DNA from: Corallium rubrum
Taxonomy: Eukaryota > Cnidaria > Anthozoa > Scleralcyonacea > Coralliidae
Direction of reading: 5' to 3'
Assembly: GCA_964035015.1 (NCBI GenBank)
Contig: OZ036005.1
Location: 13,468,468 to 13,532,467 of the forward strand
DNA length: 64,000 nt
This document shows positions 44,690 through 54,560 of this stretch, piece by piece (within the stretch, counting starts at the first letter, position 1; every line of letters begins with the position of its first letter). The notes below the pieces were generated by a model that worked only from the letters and a program-made list of their open reading frames with translations, was not told the DNA's origin and did no database searches. The translations under genes were made by a program, and so were the position numbers.

Positions 44690-45205
44690 ACAACAAAGAC
44701 TTTTATTAGACTTTTATTATGATCACACATATATACATTTTATAATTTTTCTGACTCGCAAATAGCTTTTGCTGATCTGGGCGAGTCAGTCTTAAAATTT
44801 ACATAAATCATCATGAGTATGTGTACATTTTTTTACATACACTCATGATAAATATAAAAAATACAATATTGAATTATTTTCGTAAGGGTAAGAAAACAAT
44901 AGTTAGCAAAAACCCAACTTTGATATTACATTTTTAAAGACAATAAGAAATGTTGGAAGACAAAAGATTAAAAAGTTGAAACAAATTCCGAATGTCTGAC
45001 TTTTGACATTATTTCAGTTGCTTCAATGTACGCATCTGCTTCCTTGAGAATAGTATTTTTTCGTAGTTCTTTTTTGAACGCACTTTTTGACAATTTCCTA
45101 AGATTGGTTGGGATCTCATTCCAAAGTTTTACACCGATTAGCGAGAAACTCTACTTTTGTTCATCAATATATTCAAAATTTGTAAAACTGTTTTTTCGTA
45201 AACGA
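44690..45205 (-). pseudogene. LINE 3-prime end (CR1/L2-like), minus strand
   Basis: On the minus strand 45205-44960 encodes the C-terminal tail usual after the RT of CR1/L2-like LINEs: SFSLIGVKLWNEIPTNLRKL followed by SAFKKELRKN, with an in-frame stop upstream. The 3-prime untranslated region has a hairpin of GACTCGCCC.GATCAGC and GCTATTTGCGAGTC at about 44795-44750 and ends in a TTTTGTC-type tail near 44690. RT and endonuclease are missing. Confidence 0.6.
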
Positions 45206-45995
45206 AGTTTATTATATGGCAATTATTTTGCGTCTTTATTGTTACATATTATCGGAATTAAAAAGGACTTAAACATTTATTTCTTCAAGGTACTAATAAT
45301 AAAAATTAAAGATGTAAACCATTTATAATTATCAATATTATATAGACATTAAACTAACCTTCTGATTTCTTCGATCATCTGATAACAAAATCCTGATCTT
45401 TTGTTATACGTTATGTTAGCATTTGTGATTTGATAGAATATTTTACATATACATGCAGGTAAGATCATCTTCTTTGCTCAATGGGAGATAAACTCCTGCG
45501 TATAGTATATAGTGAAATACCAGTGAATACATGTAAGCACGTGGCCTGCTCATGCATGCGATCTGCTACTATTTGTAATAACTTGAGTTTGTAATTGTTC
45601 TGAAGAAGAAATGATTATTTAGTTTAGAGGAATCTTTTAGCAATACATGTTGAGTACATGTCAATATTGAGACAAAAATTTCCTGACGGGATCCAAAAGT
45701 GCCTTACTTTTTGTTATAAAGCAAATATGGGTGGCGTATGCTTTTGGCATGCACCCATGCATGCAGGCTCTCCGAATCACTGAAGATTGCCTTTTGCAAG
45801 TTTTGAGTAGTTTGGTATTTTGTATTTTAAGAGTCTTCATTGGTATATAAGAAAACGCTTGTTGACTTTTCCTTCAAAAAACATCGATTTTTATGGTCCC
45901 TCAGGGTTAATGTCACCCTCGCGAGATAAAGCCCTCGGGAGACATTGAAGCCTTCGGGTCCGTAAAACTCGACGTTTCCCTCGGTGCCATGTAAT
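45150..45995. repeat. Duplicated segment, copy 1
   Basis: This segment recurs at 46440-47575 in the same orientation at about 93 percent identity by eye. Shared landmarks are TCATCAATATATTCAAAA, the GTTACATATTATCGGAATTA block, ACCTTCTGATTTCTTCGATC and a terminal CTCGACGTTTCCCTCGG hairpin. Confidence 0.8.
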
Positions 45996-46439
45996 CAACA
46001 AGTGTATATATCTTGATGAATAAAAACACTATGGAATATAGAGCGTTGAAATACTCGATCGGGATTGGCTGAGTGGGTGCAACCCTTCTCTAATTATTGT
46101 TATATCCATGCAGGTTTGTATTTGGAAAATGGTAATATAGGATGATGTCAATTAAGTAGGTATTTGTGTTTCTTTCTTCCATTTTTAATGAAAAAAAAAA
46201 ATACCCGATAAAATATATATTCAAGTAATTCAACTATGCCATTAACGTGCGACTTGAGTAATATTTCTCCTTCAGCAGAACATCGTGTCCACAAATTTTA
46301 CCTTCTAGTAAACATTTGTTCAACTTGAACTCTAACTGAGCTACGGATACACGAGCAATATTCTTCAGCAACGCAAAGGCAGATATAAAAAGTCTCGGCA
46401 GTCCAACACCTTTTCGTTTTGCTATATATCAAAAACACT

Positions 46440-47575
46440 GCTTACGCAAAACTCTAGCTACTTTTGTCCATCAATATATTCAAAAGTTGTAAAACTGTTT
46501 TGTCGACAAGCCGAGCGGTCCTATCTTGTCATGAAGATACCAAAAATTAAAACAAGAATGTATAGCTCGTTATTTTCTTTGTGTAAAAAACAATCATTTA
46601 CCTCCGAAGGACGGTGAATATATTACGAGATATTATAACCATGCAAGAGCGAGGTCTTCGGAAATATATCAGCCCAGGTGGTCTTAACAGTACGGACCGA
46701 GCCGCAGGCAAGGTTCGTCCGCCAAAAATGCTCGAGGTCTGATGTTTTCCCGCGTATACACACCGAGTAAACGAAGTTAATAAATTGTCTATTATATGGC
46801 TATTATTTTGGGCCTTTGTGGTTCGGGAAATCCACCATTTCGTGAGTAATTGTTACATATTATCGGAATTAAAAAGGACTTAAAACATTTATTTCTTCAA
46901 GGTACTAGTAATGAAAATTAAAGATGTAAACCATTTATAATTATCAGTATTAGACATTAACTAAACTAACCTTCTGATTTCTTCGATCATCTGATAACAA
47001 AATCCTGATCTTTTGTTATACGTTATATGTTGGCATTTGTGATTTGATAGAATATTTTACATATACATGCATGTAAGATCATCTTCTTTGCTCAATGGGA
47101 GATGGACTCCTGCATATAGTATATAGTGAAATACCAGTGCATATGCGATCTGCTATACTGTTTGTAATAACATGAGTTTTTAATTGTTCTGAGGAAGAAA
47201 TGATCACTTAGTGTAGAGGAATCTCTTAGCACTACATGTTGAGTAAATGTCAGTATGGAGACAAAAAATTTCCTGACTGGATCCAAAAGCGCCTTATTTT
47301 TGTTATAAAGCAAAATACGGGTGGCGTATGGTGTTGGCGCGCATGCAGGCTCTCCGCATCACTGATCATTAAGATTGCCTTTCGCAAGTTTCGAGTCAGT
47401 TTGGTATTTTGTATTTTAAGAGTCTTTATTGGTGTATTAGTGTATAACAAAACGGTTGTTGACTTTTCCCTGGAGAAACATCGAGTTTTACAGTCCCTCA
47501 GCTTCAGACATTGAAGCGTTCGGGTCCGTAAAACTCGACGTTTCCCTCGGTGCCATGCAGTCAATAAGTGCATAT
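46440..47575. repeat. Duplicated segment, copy 2, with internal insertion
   Basis: Second copy of 45150-45995. It carries about 280 bp of extra sequence between roughly 46508 and 46785 that is absent from copy 1. Within the extra segment the word GGTCTTCGGAAATATATCAG is found, but no inverted ends were identified. No host gene is seen in either copy. Confidence 0.75.
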
Positions 47576-47582
47576 ATATTGT

Positions 47583-47897
47583 TTAAGGTGAAGTAATATG
47601 AGCGACAAATTGCTGCGACATTGTTGCGTTGCAAGTTGAAAAGCGTAGTTGCGCGTATTACCGCCGGCCGGCCACCTCAAACATTGTCACGCAACAATGA
47701 GTTTGTTGCAAGTTGAATCAGCATGTTGGAGCAAGTAGAACTGCATGGAGTCTACTTTTTTCAACAAATTTTTTAAACTTGCAACAAAATCATTTGTTGC
47801 GTGACAATGTTTAAGGTGGGTGGTAATACGTGCAACAACTCTCTTGCGTTGAAAATTGCAGAAAAATGTTGTTCGAGTCGTATTACCTCACCTTTAT
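47583..47897. mobile_element. Inverted-repeat MITE (AAGGTGAAGTAATA ends)
   Basis: Ends TTTAAGGTGAAGTAATA and TATTACCTCACCTTTA are inverted. Inside, CAACAATG and TTGCAAGTTGAA words alternate in both orientations, giving two nested hairpins (47620-47715 and 47700-47830). The target duplication is likely TTTA or TTAA. Confidence 0.6.
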
Positions 47898-48181
47898 TGA
47901 AGCATACTGAAAATTATATTAAAACTAAAGTGGGAGTTGCTAGTTTGCGTGTTGCGAGTTTGCGACTAAATGTGCACCATCTATAAATCCAATTAATTAA
48001 GCCAATTTTTGTAAATAAATTATTATAGTTATCTCAAGCTTTAGAATAGATCATTGTGACCAATTGTAAACTGCACTGTAAAAATAGAAATCCACAACAC
48101 TAAAAAAAGAAATCCACGGCACAAAAAAAATGTCGATTTGCAGATTCTTAGGACACAAAAAGTAATTTAATATATGCTATA

Positions 48182-48215
48182 CTAGAAATACATGAACGCA
48201 ACAACCCCTCGCCCG
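48182..48215 (-). mobile_element. Helentron-like 3-prime end, reversed
   Basis: Reverse complement of the 3-prime terminus seen at 24840-24872: TATAAAGCGGGCGAGGGG through TTTCTAG, followed by T. The body of this copy would extend rightwards, over the LINE tail that follows. Confidence 0.5.
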
Positions 48216-48635
48216 CTTTATATGCATTTTTTAGCATCAAGGTCGTCTTACTCTATACCGTTAGTTCGTACAAATTATGGGACCTTTAGTGTGAAATTCT
48301 GTGGTCCTAAAATTTGGAATACAATTGATGAATCGCTAAAAACATTAAGCATAAATTCTTTCAAAAATCATTTTAAACTAAGTGTGATTGAGCAATAACT
48401 ATTGCATTGGCTATATAGTATTGTGTGTATTTGCATTTTATTATCAACTTTGCCGTCTTTTCTGATTAACTATCGTACTGCATGCTTTCTTAATAACCAC
48501 CTGTCTCGATTAGCCCTTATGGTTATTTACAGGTGGTTAAGCACACAATTATTCATCAAATTCTCATATATTATATTGTATATAATGGTAAATATTGTGC
48601 AAATAAATATTTCTTGTTCTTGTTCTCAATCGCCT
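48216..48635 (+). pseudogene. LINE 3-prime end (CR1/L2-like), plus strand
   Basis: The frame ending at 48398 reads VRTNYGTFSVKFCGPKIWNT followed by IDESLKTLS, the conserved C-terminal tail after the RT domain in CR1/L2-like LINEs. About 230 bp of 3-prime untranslated sequence follows, with an ACCACCTGT/ACAGGTGGT hairpin (48499-48536) and a TTCTTGTTCTTGTTC tail near 48620. The RT itself is absent. The upstream ATG at 48192 lies in Helentron-type terminal sequence and is not the LINE start. Confidence 0.65.
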
Positions 48636-48812
48636 TCCTCAAGATCCAGCTTTCAATTACGAGTATCTGCCCTTGGAATCGCTGAGGACCCAGCTCATCG
48701 CAGATAAACAAAAATATATAGAGCAGTTGCCCCACACTTCCATAACCCCACAAAAGCATTGCCTTATTTACTGTGTCAGTATCAATCTTAGCAGTATTTG
48801 GTAGTTGAGGAC

Positions 48813-49739
48813 ATTAAAGGCTGGTTTTACACTTTCTGGTCCCCTGAAAGTAGTTTTAGACTGGTTTTACACTTTTAGGACCTCACAAGGTAGTTTTAGT
48901 CTGGTTTTACACTTTTAGGTCCCACAACGCAGTTTTAGGCGGGTTTTACACTTTTTTGTTCCCAGAACGTTGTTCTAGACTGGTTTTACACTTTTAGGTG
49001 CCAACAACGTAGTCTTAGACTGGTTTTACGCTTTCAGTTCATCACAATGCTGTTTTAGATTGGTTTTACACTTTTAGGTCCCCGCAACGCAGTTTTATGC
49101 GGGTTTTACACTTTTTGGTCCCAAAACGTTGTTTTAGACTGATTTTACACTTTTCGGTCCCCACAATTTAGTTTTAGGCTGGTTTTACACTTAGGTCCCC
49201 ACAAGGTATAGTTATAGATTCTTTTTACACATTTAGGTCCACACAATGTTATTTTAGACTGGTTTTACACTTTTAGTCTTAGATTGGTTGTACGCTTTTA
49301 GTTCACCACAATGCTGTTTTAGACTGGTTTTACACTTTTGTGTCCCCACAACGCAGTTTTAGACTGGTTTTACGCTTTTACGTTCCCACAATATTGTTTT
49401 AGATTTATTTTACAGTTTTAGGTCACCACAAGTTAGTTTTAGGTTGGTTTTACACTTTTAGGTCCCCCACAAGGTAGTTTTAGATTCCTTTGACACATTT
49501 AGGTCCGCATAATGCTATTTTAGACTGGTTTTACACTTTTAGGCGTAGTTTCAGACTGGTTTTACACTTTTAAGTCCCCACAATGCTGTTTTAAACTGGT
49601 TTTACACTTTTAGTTTCCCCAAAACGTAGTTTTAGGCTGGTTTTACACTTTTAGATCCCCACAATGCTGTATTAGACTGGTTTTACACATTTAAGACCAC
49701 ACAATGCTATTTTAGACTAGTTTTACATATTAAAATACA
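48813..49739. repeat. 40-bp satellite, second locus, left part
   Basis: Same unit, orientation and variant set as the array at 8104-25477, separated from it by about 23 kb. Confidence 0.95.
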
Positions 49740-51158
49740 TATTTTACATACCAAAAATAAACATCTTGAAACTCAAAATATGAGCTAAAACAAGACAACA
49801 ATTGAAACGGTGATATTTCGATTTTATTACAAAATCATCATCAGACCAAGTGATTAGAATCAACTGATCTACGTTCTATATATACAAGGATGGTGAAATA
49901 GGATTAAAATAACTAGAGTTGTAAAATAGCTGGAATTTCGCTGGATACAACGATGATTGTCATTGGTTGGTTTGATAGTCATATGACCTCAGCTAAATCT
50001 CAATGTCTACTGAGCGGGCAATAATTGAGAACTTATTGCCTGCTCGGGCAATAAGTTTTCAATTGTTGACCGCCAGAACTTTGAACTCTTCACGGTTTCC
50101 TATAAACAAAAGCTTGTTTGGTAAGAAAAAAAGAATATTTATAGGTCTTCAAAGCATATGTGAAGATTAACTGGAGAAATGTATTGCTGTTCTTTTGTTC
50201 TGAGACTGATATTTGTTTGTTTGATGTGAAATTACAGAACCAGGCGAAATGTTTTGGTAAGTCTTTCAGTTTGTCTTTTCGTTTGTGTACTTTCCCTTGA
50301 TAAACGTCGAAATTATTCAGAGAAACTCAAGCTATATAACAAAACACTTAATGTCTGATCCCTCGGGAAACAGTTAGTTTTGTTTTCCCTCGAGTCTCGA
50401 TGTTTCTCTCGACTTCGTCTCGAGAAATATCAAAACTCTTGGGAAAACAAAACTAACTGTTTCCCTCGGGAGCAGACATTAAGTGTATATTATATTACAA
50501 TGTTTAACGGCAAGATAAGAAAATTCAAAATTTTAAAATTTTGAAATTTAAACTGATTTCAAAACGTCTTCTCGAACACAGCACACAATTCAAAACTAGC
50601 GCGGTGGCTCAGCATTTTCACATTGCCAACATGCTCAACACCTCGCCGATTTAAACAACTTATATGACCGATTAAATAATAATTCATCTCTTGAGTAATC
50701 TCACAATATTAAACCTCTTGTGTTTAACAACTCTAGAATCCTTCACTCCTGTAAGTCTTACAGTCCGAACATATTATTAATCTTAGAAGCCCTATTAATT
50801 AAATTCAACTCACCAGAGCTAAATTCCGGTTTAAAAGCCAGTAAAGAACGGACGCTTTTCTTGTAGCATGTACTTTGTCATTTGACTTGTAATAGATAGC
50901 ATGCATTCCTTTAATTCCGTCTTAATTCTTCGGATGTTGTATATACTATAGCTTATTTTCCGTTTGTAATCAGTTTAAATTTCAAAATTTTGAATTTCCT
51001 TATCTTGCCGTTAACCGTTGTAATATAACTCGTTATAAGTTATTTTAATCCTATTTCACCATCCTTGTATATTTAGAACGTAGATATTTGATTCTAGTCA
51101 CTTGGTCTGATGATGATTTTGTAATAAAATCGAAATATCACCGTTTCAATTGTTGTCG
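49740..51158. mobile_element. 1.4-kb inverted-repeat element in the satellite
   Basis: About 75 bp of identical sequence faces itself at the two ends (GACAACAATTGAAACGGTGA at 49792 and its complement ending at 51156). On the outward-reading strands each end carries CTGATGA, a GATTTT/AAAATC stem-loop and GAAAT, the order of a hammerhead core (right end 51107-51135). Inside is a perfect-looking hairpin (50345-50485) of CACTTAATGTCTGA..CAGACATTAAGTG around TCTCGAC words. About 50 bp of AT-rich sequence lies outside the left repeat. The central 600 bp has no supported frame. Confidence 0.65.
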
Positions 51159-51952
51159 GTTTGCACTTTTAGGTACCCACAAGGTAGTTTTAGATTCCTT
51201 TTACACATTTAGGTCCACACAATGCTATTTTAGACTGGTTTTACACATTTAGGTGTAGTTTTAGGCTGGTTTGACACTTTTGGGTCCCCACAATGCTGTT
51301 TTAGACTGGTTTTACACTTTTAGGTCACCACAAGGTAGTTTTAGACTGGTTTTACACTTTTAGGTCCCACAATGCTGTTTTAGACTGGTTTTACACTTTT
51401 AGGTTCCCACAAGGTAATTTGGGACTGGTTTACACTTTTAGGTCCCATAATGCTGTTTTAGACTGGTTTTACACTTTTAGGTCCATACAAAGCAGTTTTA
51501 GGCTGTTTACACTTTTAGGTCCCCACAAGGTAGTTTTAGATTCCTTTTACACATTTAGGTCCACACAATGCTATTTTAGACTGGTTTTACACTTTTAGTT
51601 CCCCACAACGTAGTTATAGGCTGGTTTTACACTTTCTGGTCCCCATAACGTAGTTTTAGACTGGTTTGACACTTTTGGGTCCCCACAATGCTGTTTTAGT
51701 TTGGTTTTACACTTTTAGGTCCCCACTACGCAGTTTTAGGCGGGTTTTACACTTTTTGGTCCCCACAAGTTAGTTTTAGACTACTTTTCCACTTTTAGAT
51801 CCTTACAAGGTACTTTTAGAGTGGTTTTACACTTTTTAGTCCCCACAACGTAGTTATAGTCTGGTTTTATACTTTCTGGTCCCCAAAACGTTGTTTTAGA
51901 CTGATTTTGCATCTTTCGGTCCCCACAAGGTAGTTTTAGATTCCTTTTACAC
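51159..51952. repeat. 40-bp satellite, second locus, right part
   Basis: Continuation of the array after the 1.4-kb insertion. The variant TTTTAGATTCCTTTTACACA is frequent here and near 22210 and 49485. Confidence 0.95.
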
Positions 51953-51999
51953 ATTCAATTAAATCTGTGAAATGATAGAGTAACATCTTTCGAAGTTTT

Positions 52000-52305
52000 T
52001 CGTTTCCTTGCTTCGTTCTTGAGATATTTCAGTTAGTTTGATATGCAAATTAAACATTTTAACCTGACATGTATGTGCATAATGAGTTATTGAGAAAAGT
52101 TACATATCTTTTGCTATTATCAAATCAAAATAATTCGAGGGAAGAAGAATGTGCGTTGTTTTCGCTCAGAACACTAGACATGTAGATCTTCAAGTGATTA
52201 TGTTTGGCAATAGCAAAGATACACAACGTTTTTCGACAACTCAGCGACATTTACATTAAACAAACTGAAATATCTCAAGAACGAAGCAAGGAAACGAACT
52301 AGAAC
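52000..52305. mobile_element. Foldback element, 300 bp
   Basis: Outer arms CGTTTCCTTGCTTCGTTCTT..GAGATATTTCAGT and its complement (52262-52300) pair almost perfectly over about 40 bp. Inner parts pair more weakly (TTTTGCTATTATCAAA against TTTGGCAATAGCAAA). It adjoins the end of the satellite. Confidence 0.65.
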
Positions 52306-53672
52306 CCAAGGATAGTGCAAAGTTTCGTAGAGCAATTAACAGAATTGTATTCCAACATAAAAAACACTTGAGCTTTTTACATTTCAAATGATTTATTTTG
52401 CTTTAAATTTGACGATACATGTACATGTAATACATTGTACAATTCAATGAAAAGTCTTGAGGAAACAACATGAAAAAATCTTTCTGATAGTTACATGTTT
52501 CAATTTAACTGCTGTATTAGTTCTATTTTACATTATTCATAAACAGTTAATCCAGCATTAATTAGTAGAGCTAAAATTTTCCTCGTTCTGTTGGAACATG
52601 TGGAATGTTATTTTGCTTTCCTGAGTAGTCAGTAAGGAATAAAATGTGTCATAGTTCAATTTTTTAGCCATTTTACATGATTAGTGTTGACTAATCCTTC
52701 ATCTGTATATAGTCGGTAGTTTTTAAATGGAATGAATCGTAGGATTTAATCTTAAAGTTTATATGGGCACAATCCACAATCTTTCAGGTTGATTGGTCAT
52801 CTTTGTCATTGCTGTACAGTACATGAATGGTACACTGTTTTTTATCCTTTGAAGGTTTATGATCTGCAATGGGCATCTACAGTATATGCAGACTGTTTGC
52901 ACAGAGCATTTATTGTAATATGAGAGACATTCATCCATAGGCAGAGCCATCACCATTTGACAAGTACAGTATACTGGTTTCGACATGACTTTAGTTGCGA
53001 CGAACATCCATAGAACATCCAGTTTAATCAAGTGAAATGCCAAATATTACTTGTAAATAAAGGGTCTTTTATAACTGCTTTGAGGCGTATTAGTTAGTCG
53101 CATGGTAACATGAGAGACATTCATGCATAGGCAGAGTCATCGCCATTTGACAAGTACAGTAACATGACTTTAGTAGACGTCCAACTGAATAAAACTTGCT
53201 TTAGGATGTACACTTGATTTTCACTCTTTTTAATTACAGTCGGTTGATTACCAATCGTGAACCATTTTTCAACTTTTTAGCTGGAATGTAAATTGACAAA
53301 ATTAGTCAGTTAATCAGTAAATTATTTTTAATCAGATTATGCGACACTAAGTGAACGGGAATGGTAAACGTTAAAGGGGGTAAATAACTAAAAGAAGACT
53401 TACCTATAACACACCTTGTTCCTGCCAGTGGAAAGAGGAGGCAGCTATAATTCAGCCTCCAGTCCCCAATAGTTGTTTCTTTACCCCTGCCACTTGGCTG
53501 GGGAAGTGGTTGAGGTGACTTGTTTGTATTTGGAGAAAAAGATTGACAAATAAATTTTAGGAATTTTTAAATACTGTTTAGTATACATGTACTGTTCACT
53601 CTATGGTATTTAATTGCTCTCTTATGGCTATGTACATTTTTTTGTTAATTGATTATATTTTAGGTAAATGAA
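52306..53672. other. No supported gene; one short direct duplication
   Basis: A segment of about 75 bp (ATGAGAGACATTCATCCATA through the CATGACTTTAG word, 52915-52995) is repeated at 53107-53172. The 94-codon minus frame at 52759-53043 overlaps the first copy and has no recognisable motif. Part of this stretch may be the 3-prime untranslated tail of the Helentron gene that ends at 53673. Confidence 0.45.
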
Positions 53673-54560
53673 TCATGCCACAGATGCAAAGATAGGTTTA
53701 TGATCACTAAAGTAAGATTCAAGAGCACCACTACAGCAAATTCTATGAGGAATATTTGTGTAAATATGATCAATTTGAGTTTTATAGTCAGTTGTTACTT
53801 CATTAACAAGCTGTGCATAATGTTCTTGTTCACTAAGATATTTAGAAAGAGCTTTTTTCTCAGAGGAATTTTCCATTAAATTTATATTAAAATCACCAAG
53901 CATAATAACAGGGGTATCACAATGTTTTAAAATATTCTCATGGAGAAATTTTAATGCATCAATTAATTTAGAAATCTTTACTTTCGATTTTGAGCGATAA
54001 ATTCCAACAATGTGTAAATTGTAAACTGGCTGATCAACTTTTATAACTGTTATTTCAACATCATTATGGTTACACCTCAAGGGTTCAGACACACATTGTA
54101 GATTATTTTTTAAATAAACAGCAGTTCCATATGGTGTTCTTGTAGTACTTTGTGGCAGAAAATCATTTCTGAAAAGCTGAGAACCAGGAAGATTATATAA
54201 TTCATTGTTGTCATTGCTGCACAAAGCGGTTTCTACAAAAATATTTACGCTAGCTGCTTGTACATTGTAATCACTTGCAACATCAGCAATATGCAGGTGT
54301 AAGGATCTTACATTGTGGAATAGTATTTTAAAAGTGCTTATCTCATTGATATCTAATTTGTAGAGAAAAGGAATGTGACTATTTAGTGATGCACTTGTTC
54401 TTAATCTTAACATTTCCTCTTGTACTTTCTTACTAACAGCTATTTTATTTTCATTCAAATTAAGGATATGTAATCCAGATCTACTTCTCAGTCTACTTAG
54501 AGCAACATAATGCATGTGTTCTCGTTTACTAGATGGGAGATCAACAACTGCTTCATTGAT
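53673..54560 (-). CDS. Helentron helicase C-terminus fused to an AP-type endonuclease (partial)
   Basis: On the minus strand the first residues (EAVVDLPSSKREHMHYVALS, about 54560-54500) are the final motif of the Pif1-like helicase of Helitron proteins. They lead through NLNENKIAVSKKVQEEMLRL into an exonuclease/endonuclease/phosphatase-type domain. Its blocks are visible in order: HNVRSL, NIFVETAL, GTAVYLKNN, MLGDFNIN, QIDHIYTN and SDHKPIF before the stop at 53673. A helicase with a C-terminal AP-type endonuclease is the hallmark of Helentrons (Helitron2). The domain is open throughout. The 5-prime side is cut by the LINE at about 54560, so Rep and most of the helicase are missing. The ATG at 54515 is internal. 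Confidence 0.8.
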   Translation of the reverse strand: MNEAVVDLPSSKREHMHYVALSRLRSRSGLHILNLNENKIAVSKKVQEEMLRLRTSASLNSHIPFLYKLDINEISTFKILFHNVRSLHLHIADVASDYNVQAASVNIFVETALCSNDNNELYNLPGSQLFRNDFLPQSTTRTPYGTAVYLKNNLQCVSEPLRCNHNDVEITVIKVDQPVYNLHIVGIYRSKSKVKISKLIDALKFLHENILKHCDTPVIMLGDFNINLMENSSEKKALSKYLSEQEHYAQLVNEVTTDYKTQIDHIYTNIPHRICCSGALESYFSDHKPIFASVA

